NCBI RefSeq assembly: GCF_025562755.1
Contig: NZ_CP103300.1
Location: 496,001 to 560,000 of the forward strand
From: Endozoicomonas euniceicola
Lineage (GTDB): Bacteria; Pseudomonadota; Gammaproteobacteria; Pseudomonadales; Endozoicomonadaceae
Length of the DNA stretch: 64,000 nucleotides
Direction of reading: 5' to 3'
Under the pieces are notes generated by a model that saw nothing but the letters and a program-made list of their open reading frames with translations, did no database searches and was not told the DNA's origin. Both the position numbers and the translations under genes were made by a program. Shown piece by piece: positions 47,238 through 56,909 of the stretch (its first letter is position 1; the number at the start of each line of letters is the position of its first letter).

Positions 47238-48309
47238 ACTGCAATGGCCGTGGGCCTTTCTCGCAATCCCACTGCCTTATCTGACATATCGCTTTATGAC
47301 ACCCGCAAGCCAGTCCGGAGGGACGGCTCTGCAAGTGCCTTTCTATCGCCATCTGACCAGCATTGCCGGAGATGATCAGGCTCAGTCTGTACCAAAACGT
47401 CAGTGGTCATCTATACTGCCGATTCTCATCTGGCTGCTACTTTTGCTGGCTGCTGCACGTCCTGTCTGGCTGGGTGACCCCGTCCAGCTTCAGGGCAGTG
47501 GCCGGGATGTCATGCTGGCCGTTGATCTGTCCGGCAGTATGGAAATCAATGATATGGAGCTCAATGGTGAGGCGGTTGACCGACTGGTGGTGACAAAACA
47601 TGTGCTGACCGATTTTATCCAACGGCGACAGGGCGACCGGCTAGGTCTGATTCTTTTTGGAACGCAGGCTTATCTACAGGCACCGCTGACGTTCGACCTG
47701 AAAACCGTTGGCACACTGATGGACGAGTCCTCTATTGGAATGGCAGGCAATAAAACCGCTATCGGCGATGCACTGGGTCTGGCTGTCAAGCACCTGCGCA
47801 ATCGCCCCCGGGAGAGCCGGGTGCTGATCCTGCTAACCGATGGTGCCAACACAGCTGGAGAAATCACTCCTTTGCAGGCCGCCAGACTGGCGGCAGAGGA
47901 AGGCATTAAAATCTATTCCATCGGTATGGGAGCTGACGAAATGATCCAGCCCGGTATCTTTGGTAGTTCTTTCGGGGCGCGCCGGATTAACCCTTCGGCT
48001 GATCTTGATGAAAAAACGCTGACCGAAATGGCAAAACTCACTGGCGGTCGCTACTTCCGGGCAAAAAACACCGAAGAACTGGAACAGATTTACAACATAC
48101 TCGATGAACTGGAACCCGTACGGCAGGAAGAAGAAAGCTTCCGTCCCAGCATCGCCCTGTATTACTGGCCTTTACTGCTGGCTTTGATGTTGAGTTTTAT
48201 AACCGCCCTATTGCACCAGCAGCCGCGCCCCTCTGAATGGTTCTCTAAACACCATTTTTCTAAAAAGCACCACCTTTCTAAAAAGCACCAAACGCAGGAA
48301 GGAGCCTGA
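47230..48309 (+). CDS. batA: BatA-like von Willebrand factor A membrane protein
   Basis: A 359-aa protein with N-terminal membrane segments (about 2-20 and 58-78), a VWA domain (about 90-290) and a C-terminal membrane helix near 310-332. The metal-ion site is complete: DLSGSMEIND (about 98), a threonine in the KTAIGDALGL loop, and LLTDGANTAGE. The domain is exposed to the periplasm and is expected to bind partner proteins in a metal-dependent way. The name follows the Bacteroides aerotolerance operon naming; actual function in this organism is not known. The tail has a short KHHFSKKHHLSKKH repeat. Confidence 0.88.
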   Translation: MLELQWPWAFLAIPLPYLTYRFMTPASQSGGTALQVPFYRHLTSIAGDDQAQSVPKRQWSSILPILIWLLLLLAAARPVWLGDPVQLQGSGRDVMLAVDLSGSMEINDMELNGEAVDRLVVTKHVLTDFIQRRQGDRLGLILFGTQAYLQAPLTFDLKTVGTLMDESSIGMAGNKTAIGDALGLAVKHLRNRPRESRVLILLTDGANTAGEITPLQAARLAAEEGIKIYSIGMGADEMIQPGIFGSSFGARRINPSADLDEKTLTEMAKLTGGRYFRAKNTEELEQIYNILDELEPVRQEEESFRPSIALYYWPLLLALMLSFITALLHQQPRPSEWFSKHHFSKKHHLSKKHQTQEGA

Positions 48310-48311
48310 GC

Positions 48312-50231
48312 ATGACAGAGTTTTTCTCTCAGTTTCATTTCCTGCGCCCAATGTGGCTGCTTATGCTGTTACCCAGCCTGTTACTGCTGGCGCTGGTCTG
48401 GCAACAGCATAAGACATCGGGTAGCTGGAGCAAGGTGATCGCCCCCGAGTTGCTGTCCCACCTGATCCATGGCGAAACCCGGCAACAGCAACGCTGGCCC
48501 GTAGCCTTACTGGCAACCGGCTGGATTCTGGCCTGCATCGCCCTAGCCGGTCCAACCTGGCAGAAGGTGACGGCACCTGTCAGCAAAAGCCAGCACCCCC
48601 TGGTAGTCGTGGCAGACCTGTCTTACCACCAGTACGCTGCAGACCTGTCACCGGACAGGATGACACGACTACGTTATAAACTGCTTGACCTGTTTCGTCT
48701 GCGACAGGATGGACTTACGGCGATCGTCGCCTTTGCCGGCGGTGCTCACACCGTCTCCCCTTTAACAGACGACACTCACACCTTATCAAATCTGGTTCCG
48801 GCACTCAGTCCGGATATTATGCCGGAGCAGGGGCAAAATCCGCTCAGCGGCATAAAACAGGCCATCAAACTACTATCCCAGGGTGCCGGTGAGCAGGGTG
48901 ACATCCTGTTGATTACCGACAGTATTCCCGGTTATCAAATCTCAGATATCGAAACGTTGATAAATCAGTCAGGCCATAAACTGTCAATCCTTGGTATTGG
49001 TTCTGAACAGGGGGCACCCATTGCAGTTCCCGGAGGAGGCTACCTGAAAGACAGTCAGGGGGCCATTCTGGTACCAAGGCTGGACAAAGCAGAGCTACAA
49101 CAACTTACCGGTGCAGTCTCTGGTCAGTATCGGAATTTATCTCTCGACAACAGTGACCTTGATGCCTTGCTGCCCAAACCCGATGCCTCGGATTCAGTGG
49201 TTAAGGTTGACCGCCAGTTCGACCAGTGGCATGACGCAGGCTACTGGCTGGTACTCATTCTCTTGCCCCTGGCTCTGGTCGGCTTCCGCAAAGGCTGGCT
49301 AATGGTGCTGTTTGTGCTGTTCACCACCCTGCCTGAACAGCAGGCCATGGCTGTTGAATGGTCAGCACTCTGGAAAAACACAGACCAGCGTGGTGCCGAA
49401 GCACTTGACAACAAAAACCCGGAGTCAGCCGTACAGCTGTTTAAAGACCCGGACTGGAAAGCGGAAGCCCTCTACCGTGACCAGAAGTTTGACGACGCTG
49501 CCAGCCTTTTTGCTGAATCTGAAACCGCACAGGGTTTTTACAATCAGGGAAATGCCCTGGCGCAAGCGGGCAAGCTGGATGATGCCATTGCCGCCTATAA
49601 CAGAGCCATAGAGCTGCAACCCGACATGGATGACGCCAAATTCAACAAAGCACTGCTGGAAAAGCTGAAGCAACAGCAAGAGCAGCAAAAACAGCAAGAG
49701 CAGCAGAACCAGAACAACAAAGATCAACAACAGAAGCAGGAGCAGCAGGAACAAAACCAGCAGGATCAGCAAAACTCTGAAAATCAGCAACAACAGTCGC
49801 AGGATAGCTCCCAACAAGATCAGGAAAATCGTGATTCTCAGAACCAGCAAGCTGACGATCAGCAATCTGAACAGCAACAATCTGAACAGCAGCAATCTGA
49901 GCAACAAGAAAGTCAGCAGCAGGAGCAGAAGCAGGAGCAACAAAAACAGGACGCTCAGCAACAGAATGCTCAAACCGAAGAACAGAACCAGGAACAACAG
50001 GAACAGCACCCCGCCAGCCAACAACAGGCAGAGAAGGAGCAGGATGAGCAGCAACAGCAGGCCATGATGGAACAACCTGCTGAAGAGCTTGATGCCCAGA
50101 CCCCCGACCAACAGGCGGTGGAAAACTGGCTGAATACCATCCCTGATGATCCGGGTGGGTTATTAAGAAGAAAATTTATGCATCAGCAACAACTCAGGCA
50201 GGAAAACAGACAACAGGAGCGGTCATGGTGA
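48312..50231 (+). CDS. BatB/BatC-like fusion: VWA domain, TPR and Gln-rich tail
   Basis: A 639-aa protein with membrane segments near 13-33, 61-82 and 303-340, a VWA-like domain between them, a TPR pair at about 400-447 (FYNQGNALAQAGKLDDAIAAYNRAIEL) and an extreme Gln/Glu-rich stretch at about 455-600. The metal site is degenerate: the D-x-S-x-S motif reads DLSYH and the later TDG reads TDS, so metal binding is doubtful, unlike in the BatA neighbour. The fusion of BatB-like and BatC-like parts is common in proteobacterial Bat operons. The start 3 bp after batA has an AGGAG site, and the 3' end overlaps batD by 7 bp. Confidence 0.88.
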   Translation: MTEFFSQFHFLRPMWLLMLLPSLLLLALVWQQHKTSGSWSKVIAPELLSHLIHGETRQQQRWPVALLATGWILACIALAGPTWQKVTAPVSKSQHPLVVVADLSYHQYAADLSPDRMTRLRYKLLDLFRLRQDGLTAIVAFAGGAHTVSPLTDDTHTLSNLVPALSPDIMPEQGQNPLSGIKQAIKLLSQGAGEQGDILLITDSIPGYQISDIETLINQSGHKLSILGIGSEQGAPIAVPGGGYLKDSQGAILVPRLDKAELQQLTGAVSGQYRNLSLDNSDLDALLPKPDASDSVVKVDRQFDQWHDAGYWLVLILLPLALVGFRKGWLMVLFVLFTTLPEQQAMAVEWSALWKNTDQRGAEALDNKNPESAVQLFKDPDWKAEALYRDQKFDDAASLFAESETAQGFYNQGNALAQAGKLDDAIAAYNRAIELQPDMDDAKFNKALLEKLKQQQEQQKQQEQQNQNNKDQQQKQEQQEQNQQDQQNSENQQQQSQDSSQQDQENRDSQNQQADDQQSEQQQSEQQQSEQQESQQQEQKQEQQKQDAQQQNAQTEEQNQEQQEQHPASQQQAEKEQDEQQQQAMMEQPAEELDAQTPDQQAVENWLNTIPDDPGGLLRRKFMHQQQLRQENRQQERSW

Positions 50232-52030
50232 CGTCGGCACTCTATAAATTACCAACCAGATTAACGGCAAAATGGCTGATGGCTACAAAATCGCTGATGG
50301 CTACAAAATCGCTGATGGCTCTGTTTCTGTTTATATTTGCTGGCTCAGCCCTGGCTGCCACATTCACAGCAACGGTTGACCGTACCGTTATTGCCCCCTA
50401 TGAAACCGTGGAACTGACACTGCGAACGGATAAAAGCACCGATCTGGACCCTGACCTGTCTGCTCTGGATCAGGATTTTGAAGTCGTTAACACACGACAG
50501 AGCCGTCAGATTCGTATTATCAACGGACAGACAGAATCCTGGCTGGACTGGGTCGTTACACTGGCACCTAAACGTGAAGGCCGCCTGGTTATTCCAGCAC
50601 TGAGGCTGGGCAGCCTGTCGTCGGAGCCAATCCGGATTCGGGTTCAGAAAGACTCATCCGTCGCCGGCAACAACGTCAGTCCGGTGTTTATGCGCACGGA
50701 AGTGGATAATGAGTTTGTTTATGTCCAGCAGCAAGTGGTTCTGACACTGAGAGTGTTCTATCGGGTCAATCTTTATGACGATAGCCGTTTATCCCCACTG
50801 AACATTGACGGCGCAATTGTTCAGCAACTCGGTGATACCCGCAAGTATGAAACCGTTATTGATGGTAAGCGCTATGGCGTGTTTGAGTTAAAGTTTGCTA
50901 TCCACCCGCAGAAAACCGGCCAGATAGAAATACCGGAACTGGTTTTTAACGGAACCATAGCTGAACGTAATGACCCGTTTGGAAGCATATTCTCCCTGTC
51001 CAGCGGCAAACCTGTTGTCGCCCGGTCTGCCGAAATCATGCTGAACGTGCAACCCCAGCCTGACAGCTACAATGGTCGGGCATGGCTACCGGCTTCTGAC
51101 CTTTCCGTTAGTGAGTCCTGGAGTCAGGATCTGAACGATGAAGTCCATGTGGGAGATGCCATTACCCGAACCATTACCGTTGAAGCCGATGGACTGACCA
51201 GTGCGCAACTGCCCACTATTCCCAAACCAAGATTGCAGCATGCCAATATTTATCCCGATCAGTCTAAAACCGAAGACATACCGACGGACAACGGCATCAT
51301 TGGCAAGCGTATGGATGCAGTGGCTATTATCCCTACCCAGGCCGGTGAGATGACTCTGCCAGCCCTGCGCTACAGCTGGTTTGATGTCACGAGTAACGAG
51401 GAAAAAGTAGCAGAGCTACCCGCCAGAACCATCAGGGTGATTCCGGCGGCTGGTGCAGCACCCGTGCCGGCACTGCCAGCAGCCTCCCCGATTGCCAATG
51501 GCAATGGTAAAAATGAAGCAAAGGGTACTGAGTGCCCACCTCCTGAGGCGTGTGAAACTACCGCTGCAAACATTGGTAATGCTTACTTCTGGCCTTCCAT
51601 GACCGGACTGTTTGCACTGTTGTGGTTGATCAGCACCTCTCTCTGGCTGCTTGCCAGACGGCAGCGGATTCCTGTTGTCACTGACACTGTGCAGGAAAGT
51701 GAGCAACTTCAGCCTGAGGCTGATGCATTTACTTTACTCAGGGAAGGCTGTGAGCAGAGTAACGTTAATGAAGTGAAGTTGGCATTAATCACCTGGTGTC
51801 AGAGTCTGTTCAATGAACAGCACCTGTCTACTGTTGAACGCTGCCTGGCAAAACTTGGCTCCAGCGAACTTCGAGCCCTGTTCCAACAGATGGACGTTGC
51901 CGTCTACTCACCCGACAAAAGCAGTGTGCCTTTCTCTGAGATATTGCGTGAATGTCAAAAACTGAGAAAACAGCACCTGAAGCAGACGAGAAAAAATGAC
52001 TCGCTACCGGGTCTGTACCCTACCGATTGA
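50225..52030 (+). CDS. batD: BatD-like protein (oxygen tolerance family)
   Basis: A 601-aa protein with a signal peptide (core SLMALFLFIFAGSALA), a large periplasmic part of Ig-like beta domains beginning ATFTATVDRTVIAPYETVEL, a C-terminal membrane helix near 458-482 (WPSMTGLFALLWLISTSLWLLA) and a cytoplasmic tail of about 115 residues. Family features include NRTRQSRQIRIINGQ-like sequence and GQIEIPELVFNG. The n-region of the signal peptide contains an 18-bp tandem repeat (2.5 copies at 50276-50320), giving MATKSL twice. Last gene of the operon; the shared terminator follows 20 bp after the stop. Confidence 0.88.
   Translation: MVTSALYKLPTRLTAKWLMATKSLMATKSLMALFLFIFAGSALAATFTATVDRTVIAPYETVELTLRTDKSTDLDPDLSALDQDFEVVNTRQSRQIRIINGQTESWLDWVVTLAPKREGRLVIPALRLGSLSSEPIRIRVQKDSSVAGNNVSPVFMRTEVDNEFVYVQQQVVLTLRVFYRVNLYDDSRLSPLNIDGAIVQQLGDTRKYETVIDGKRYGVFELKFAIHPQKTGQIEIPELVFNGTIAERNDPFGSIFSLSSGKPVVARSAEIMLNVQPQPDSYNGRAWLPASDLSVSESWSQDLNDEVHVGDAITRTITVEADGLTSAQLPTIPKPRLQHANIYPDQSKTEDIPTDNGIIGKRMDAVAIIPTQAGEMTLPALRYSWFDVTSNEEKVAELPARTIRVIPAAGAAPVPALPAASPIANGNGKNEAKGTECPPPEACETTAANIGNAYFWPSMTGLFALLWLISTSLWLLARRQRIPVVTDTVQESEQLQPEADAFTLLREGCEQSNVNEVKLALITWCQSLFNEQHLSTVERCLAKLGSSELRALFQQMDVAVYSPDKSSVPFSEILRECQKLRKQHLKQTRKNDSLPGLYPTD
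50276..50320 (+). repeat. 18-bp tandem repeat in the batD signal peptide
   Basis: The unit ctgatggctacaaaatcg occurs at 50276-50293 and 50294-50311, with a partial third copy to 50320. It encodes LMATKS and lengthens the signal peptide n-region in frame. Confidence 0.9.
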
Positions 52031-52050
52031 TCCATCTTTCCTTTCATAAC

Positions 52051-52080
52051 GAAAAGCCTTGCAATTTCGCAAGGCTTTTC
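52051..52080. terminator. Bidirectional intrinsic terminator between batD and the RND gene
   Basis: A 12-bp perfect stem (gaaaagccttgc with its complement) and a 6-nt loop, with T-runs on both strands from the arm ends. It lies between convergent genes 20 bp from each. Confidence 0.92.
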
Positions 52081-52100
52081 AAGATTGATATACAGTCGAG

Positions 52101-54470
52101 CTAGATAGCAGAACCTGCCAGTTTACTCTCTCTATCACTGGCTTCCGTTTTTTTCACATACCGCTCCGGCTTGAGCAGAAACCGGGCGAGCGCAGGTAGC
52201 AGCCAGATCGCCCCAATCATGTTCCAGATAAACATAAAGGTCAGCAGAATCCCCATATCTGCCTGAAACTTTAGCGGTGAGAATATCCAGGTTCCGACAC
52301 CAATAGCGAGCGTGATACCCGTGAATGTCACCGCCTTCCCCGTAGTCTGCAGGGTCTTATGATATGCCTCCTGCAAAGGCAGACCCTGTTTTAGAAAACG
52401 CTCCAGGCGACTGTATATATAAATGCCATAATCCACACCAATACCTACTCCCAGCGCGATCACCGGCAACGTAGCTACCTTGACTCCAATCCCCAAAAAA
52501 GACATCAGTCCCTGACACAGAACCGAAGTCAACCCCAGAGGAATCACAATACAAAAGACTGCGCGCATAGAACGGAAAGTCAGCAGGCACAGGATACTGA
52601 CGACAAGGTACACCCACATCAGCATCTGATTCTGAGCCTGAGAAATAACTTCATTGGTGGCAGCTTCAATGCCTGAATTACCACTGGCCAGAACAAACTG
52701 CACATGTTCATTATTATTCTCATCAGCAAACGCTTTGGTTTCAGCCACTACCCCGGACAATGTATCGGCTTTATGATCATCCAGATAGAGAATCACCGGC
52801 ACCATGGAACAGTCACTATTATAAAGCCCTCTAAGAGAAGACACCGAACTGTTAAGGACATACGGGTTGCGAGACAGTGTCTGCCATTTGAGACTTCCCT
52901 CGTTCAACCCTTTAACCACCTGCTTGGAAGCCGTCACCATCGACAATGCCTGTTGTACGCCTGGCAAATTTTCCATACGCCACATATAGCGGTCTATTGC
53001 TTCCATCACCGGATAGGTTGAACACTGTTCAACCCCGGTTTCCACCATAACCACAAACAAGTCGGCACTGGTCGAATAATTAGACGTCAAAAACAGATTA
53101 TCCTGGTTATAGCGGGAGCCTGGATGAAATTCCGGCGCTCCGGGATCAAGATCACCTATTTTAAGGTCTTCTGCCTGATATAGCCCCCAGCCAAATCCCA
53201 ATAGAGCAATGATGACAGAAACCGGCACAACCCCGGGATGGGCAAAGTTCGATAACAGGTTCCAAACTCCACCTTCATTATGCTGGCGCTCCCGGAGACG
53301 ATGGATGGACTTCGAGCCAGTCCCAGCGTAAGACATAAGCACCGGCAAAAGCACCAGGTTGGTCATAATGATGGCAGCAACGCCGATACTGGCCGCCAGG
53401 GCAAGATCCTGAATAACCTGTATTTCAATAATCAATAAGGTAAGGAAACCAATGGCATCGGATGCCAGCGCCACCATACCCGGAATATAGAGACTCCGGA
53501 ATGCACGACGGGCGGCAGTCGGCTTATCAGCCCCCGCTGCGGCTTCCACACCGATGCTGTTGATGATCTGAACACCGTGACTGACAGCAATGGCAAACAC
53601 CAGAAACGGTACTAGCAGGGAGTACAGGTCAAGGCCAAAGCCAAATGTGGTCAGCAGCCCCATCTGCCAGACGACGGCTACCAGAGAAGTGATTAATGGA
53701 ATAAATGTGCTGCGCAAACAGCGAGAATACAGAAACAGCAACAATGCCGTAATGACAATGGCGAACATAAAGAACAGTACAATAGACTGAACACCTTCAA
53801 ACAGATCGCCAAAAATTTTGGCAGTACCAACAATATGGATATTGACGCCCAATTCCATATATTTACTGCGTAACTGCTCCAGCTGTTCTGACAGTGTCTT
53901 GTAATCCAGACGCTCACCGGTTTCCGGATTCGTTTCAAATAACGGCAGGCTGACAATACTCGACCTGAAGTCGTTTGCCACCAGCTGACCTACCTGACCG
54001 GAACGCAGAATATTAGTACGCAATTCATCCAGGCTGGCCTGTGAACCACCATAGCTTTGTGGAATAACCGAACCGCCAGAGAAGCCTTCTTCTGTCACCT
54101 CGATCCAGCGAACATTCGGGGACCAGAGAGATTTCAATTTGGGACGATCGACACCTTCAAGATAAAATACTTCGTCGTTTATCTGGCGCAGAATATCCAT
54201 ATAGTCTGCTGAGAAAATATCCCCTTCCCTGGCTGCCACAGCAATACGCACCGTGTTGCCACCACCTGTACCATCACGGTGCTTGAACATATTTTGAATA
54301 TAGGGGTGCTGCATAGGCACCATTTTTTCAAAGCTGGCGTCCACCCTTAGTCCGGTGACCATTTTCCAGGTCAGGAATAAAGTGACCAGAACAAAGAATA
54401 CGCATACCTTGATCCGGTTGTGGAAGATCATTCGTTCCGAGGTTAACCCAACACTATTGGTTCTTTTCAT
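52101..54470 (-). CDS. RND/MMPL-superfamily transporter
   Basis: A 789-aa inner-membrane protein with the RND-like layout: one N-terminal helix (VCVFFVLVTLFLTW), a large periplasmic loop, a five-to-six-helix bundle (near 240-420), a second periplasmic loop and a second bundle (near 620-770). The family stretches GVGIGVDYGIYIYSRLERF and AVSHGVQIINSIGVEAAAGA are visible. Such proteins move hydrophobic molecules to the outer membrane. The start is placed at the ATG complement 54468-54470 (MKRTNSVGL), which overlaps the upstream gene by 17 bp; the frame is open 29 codons further, but that part would lie inside the neighbour. Last gene of the DUF1302-DUF1329-YCF48-RND cluster. Confidence 0.88.
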   Translation of the reverse strand: MKRTNSVGLTSERMIFHNRIKVCVFFVLVTLFLTWKMVTGLRVDASFEKMVPMQHPYIQNMFKHRDGTGGGNTVRIAVAAREGDIFSADYMDILRQINDEVFYLEGVDRPKLKSLWSPNVRWIEVTEEGFSGGSVIPQSYGGSQASLDELRTNILRSGQVGQLVANDFRSSIVSLPLFETNPETGERLDYKTLSEQLEQLRSKYMELGVNIHIVGTAKIFGDLFEGVQSIVLFFMFAIVITALLLFLYSRCLRSTFIPLITSLVAVVWQMGLLTTFGFGLDLYSLLVPFLVFAIAVSHGVQIINSIGVEAAAGADKPTAARRAFRSLYIPGMVALASDAIGFLTLLIIEIQVIQDLALAASIGVAAIIMTNLVLLPVLMSYAGTGSKSIHRLRERQHNEGGVWNLLSNFAHPGVVPVSVIIALLGFGWGLYQAEDLKIGDLDPGAPEFHPGSRYNQDNLFLTSNYSTSADLFVVMVETGVEQCSTYPVMEAIDRYMWRMENLPGVQQALSMVTASKQVVKGLNEGSLKWQTLSRNPYVLNSSVSSLRGLYNSDCSMVPVILYLDDHKADTLSGVVAETKAFADENNNEHVQFVLASGNSGIEAATNEVISQAQNQMLMWVYLVVSILCLLTFRSMRAVFCIVIPLGLTSVLCQGLMSFLGIGVKVATLPVIALGVGIGVDYGIYIYSRLERFLKQGLPLQEAYHKTLQTTGKAVTFTGITLAIGVGTWIFSPLKFQADMGILLTFMFIWNMIGAIWLLPALARFLLKPERYVKKTEASDRESKLAGSAI

Positions 54471-55491
54471 TAATTCTCTTAACGCCCCCCTGCCCAACGA
54501 CAACAATGGCACCATCTGAAGCTTCAGCCAATGCCGACAGAGGCATTCGGTCTTCACGGTGGGTGATTTGCCAGCGGCCAGTCAGGCCCGAAAGAACCGT
54601 GCCGGAAGTACCCACCAGAAAGCTACTACCGTCATCCAGCAACAGAGACCCAAACAGAGAGTTTTCAGTCCCTGAAGCCAGTGCCAGCCATGATTTCCCA
54701 TGATTCTGGCTGCGGAAGACATTACCTCTCAGTCCATGAATAATCACTTCATCTCCGCTGGCGCTGACACCGAACAGGGAGCCTTCATAGGGACCGGTCA
54801 ATGTATTCCAGGTTTCACCCGCATCAGCGGAGTGATACAGAATGCCTGCCTCACCGGCAAGGTACAGGTTATTGAGCCCATCGCTGGCAATACCGTTGTA
54901 ATGAAACTCATCTTCGTTGTTGATACTGTCGCGGATATCGGTCCATGTTTTACCACCGTCGTCGGTACTCAATATCGTGCCATAAGCGCCTACCGCAAGC
55001 CCACGCTGTTCACTCCGGAACCAGACATCCAACAGGGGTGCCTGCATTTCGATATTCCGGTAAACCCGTTGCCAGTTTTCTCCGGCATCTTCTGATTTCA
55101 GGATCAGGTTGTCATGGCCAACGGCATAGCCCACGCTTCTGGAGGGGAAAGTCACCGCTGTAAGCATCTGAATCGTTGGCACCCGGGACTGCTGCCAGGA
55201 ACGCCCATCATCATCAGAAAACAATACATGTCCCCGGTCGCCTACAACAACCAACCGTTGACTATCCGGCAGGCGGGTAATATCCAGTAGCAGCGACGTG
55301 GAGGCCTTGCCGGATATAACGGCATAGCGTTCTTTAATGACCGTGTCTGAAGCCTGGCCATCGACAGGTAAACCACCACTAAACAACACGACAATGACAA
55401 GGAATAAAGCGCCAGGAAATCCTGAGAGGCATCGGGCCAGCCTCCAGACACAAAACAGTCTTAGCACCAGCAGGCTGGAGAGTCTGGTCAT
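54454..55491 (-). CDS. YCF48/BNR-repeat exported beta-propeller
   Basis: A 345-aa protein with an N-terminal membrane or signal segment (FPGALFLVIVVLFSGGLPVDGQA) and at least five Asp-box motifs of the S/T-x-D-x-G-x-x-W type (DDGRSWQ, EDAGENWQ, DDGGKTWT, ADAGETWN and NHGKSWL), which form a YCF48-type propeller related to photosystem II assembly factor Hcf136. In bacteria it recurs beside DUF1302/DUF1329/RND genes and is probably an accessory of that export system. The start MTRLSSLL is chosen for the AAGGGG site just upstream; it begins 20 bp after the DUF1329 stop. Confidence 0.88.
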   Translation of the reverse strand: MTRLSSLLVLRLFCVWRLARCLSGFPGALFLVIVVLFSGGLPVDGQASDTVIKERYAVISGKASTSLLLDITRLPDSQRLVVVGDRGHVLFSDDDGRSWQQSRVPTIQMLTAVTFPSRSVGYAVGHDNLILKSEDAGENWQRVYRNIEMQAPLLDVWFRSEQRGLAVGAYGTILSTDDGGKTWTDIRDSINNEDEFHYNGIASDGLNNLYLAGEAGILYHSADAGETWNTLTGPYEGSLFGVSASGDEVIIHGLRGNVFRSQNHGKSWLALASGTENSLFGSLLLDDGSSFLVGTSGTVLSGLTGRWQITHREDRMPLSALAEASDGAIVVVGQGGVKRINEKNQ

Positions 55492-55511
55492 GTTAGTCCC
55501 CTTCTGTCTTA

Positions 55512-56885
55512 TCAACGTCGTCCACGTCGACGCAGAGCAGAAGGTTTGAAGTCTTTCAAATCCGGTATTGGCTTGTTAAAACTGACATACTGAGGTTCTT
55601 CATTCGCCAACCCCTGGGCATGGTAACGCCGGGAACGAAGGTCATGAAAAACATCCAGTCCGGTCCATACCGTTGGCCGATCATAAAAATTGATCAGATA
55701 AGCCATGCTGATACGCCATAACTCCCCTCGCCCGTCATACTGATCCACCACTGCCGCACCCCAGCTGTCTTCATCCAGGTATAACACCCGTTTGGAATAG
55801 ATGTGACGTTTGCCAGGTTTCAGGGTGCCTTCTACCACCCAGACACGGTGGAGTTCATAGCGGGTATACTCGGGATTGACATGCCCGACCATTAACAGGT
55901 CATCATACTTTACATCAGGGCTAACCAGTCGGTAATTGTGATAAGGGATATAGATTTCCTTCTTGCCCAGCAGCTTCCATTCATAACGGTCTGGTGCGCC
56001 GTTATACATATCGGTATCGTCTGCGGTGCGCAAACCCTCTGATGCCGCAATAGGGGTATCGTAAGAGAGGTTGGGTGCCCTGCGTACCCGCCGCTGTCCG
56101 GCATTGTAGCTCCACGCCTGACGCGGTTGTTTAACCTGGTCAAGGGTTTCATGAACCAGCACAGCCCCACCAGCCAACCGGGCTGGTGAGCGTGCAAATG
56201 AAAGATAATAGAAAATAACATTGTCCAGACTCTCTTCAGACCCTCCGGGCAGATTATAATTTACCAGAGCCTCCTGCTGGGAAGTCGACAAAGAATAAGC
56301 CCCATTACGCTGGACAGGCGCCTCTGAGGAACGTCGTACGACATACTCCCCACGATAGCGCACTATATGATTCCACAGAGCCTCCAGTCCGTTCTGTGGA
56401 ACAGGGAATGGATAGGCATCATAAGCACCGGAAAAACCATTGCCCTCAGGTAACAACTGCGCTTTAGTCGCCGCCTTGCGGGTATTATTGTAAATCCGGA
56501 CAGGCTGTCTGGCGGTACGACGGGTTTTATACACCGGTATTTTGAACGTTTCCGGATAAGTCTCCATCAGAGCCAACTGACCTGCGGTCAGTTTCTTCCT
56601 GTACTGTTCGACATTCTTCGCAGTGATGGTAAAAAGCGGCTTGTCGTCTGGAAACGGGTTCAGATAATGGCTGCCCGGTTTAAAGTCTTTTGGTATTTGT
56701 ATGTCTTTAATGCCGCCGTTCCACGCCGGAATCGTACCTTCTTTGTTTCCTGCCTTCTCGGCACCAATGGGAGTAAGATCCTTGCCCAGGCGCTGTGCTT
56801 CAAACTCTGGTACTGCCGCCCTGAGCTGGCAGCTGGCAGTGATCACCAGGGCGCTGACAAAAAAGGCAATGTTTTTATTATTCAT
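55512..56885 (-). CDS. DUF1329 family exported protein
   Basis: A 457-aa periplasmic protein with a signal peptide (MNNKNIAFFVSALVITASCQLRAA) and a LolA/LppX-like family layout. The family opening is LGKDLTPIGAEKAGNKEGTIPAWNGGI. Family members are thought to be outer-membrane lipoprotein-like carriers acting with DUF1302 proteins and RND transporters, though the cargo is unknown. The gene lies 24 bp after DUF1302 and is certainly in the same operon. The C-terminus is basic (SALRRRGRR). Confidence 0.92.
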   Translation of the reverse strand: MNNKNIAFFVSALVITASCQLRAAVPEFEAQRLGKDLTPIGAEKAGNKEGTIPAWNGGIKDIQIPKDFKPGSHYLNPFPDDKPLFTITAKNVEQYRKKLTAGQLALMETYPETFKIPVYKTRRTARQPVRIYNNTRKAATKAQLLPEGNGFSGAYDAYPFPVPQNGLEALWNHIVRYRGEYVVRRSSEAPVQRNGAYSLSTSQQEALVNYNLPGGSEESLDNVIFYYLSFARSPARLAGGAVLVHETLDQVKQPRQAWSYNAGQRRVRRAPNLSYDTPIAASEGLRTADDTDMYNGAPDRYEWKLLGKKEIYIPYHNYRLVSPDVKYDDLLMVGHVNPEYTRYELHRVWVVEGTLKPGKRHIYSKRVLYLDEDSWGAAVVDQYDGRGELWRISMAYLINFYDRPTVWTGLDVFHDLRSRRYHAQGLANEEPQYVSFNKPIPDLKDFKPSALRRRGRR

Positions 56886-56909
56886 TATTGAATACCTGTA
56901 ATCCGTCGC

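Noticed and set aside
49425..50111. Leu-rich 228-codon frame on the minus strand, which looks like a membrane protein.
   Set aside because: It is the complement of the Gln-codon-rich tail of the BatB/C-like gene (CAG/CAA read as CTG/TTG).
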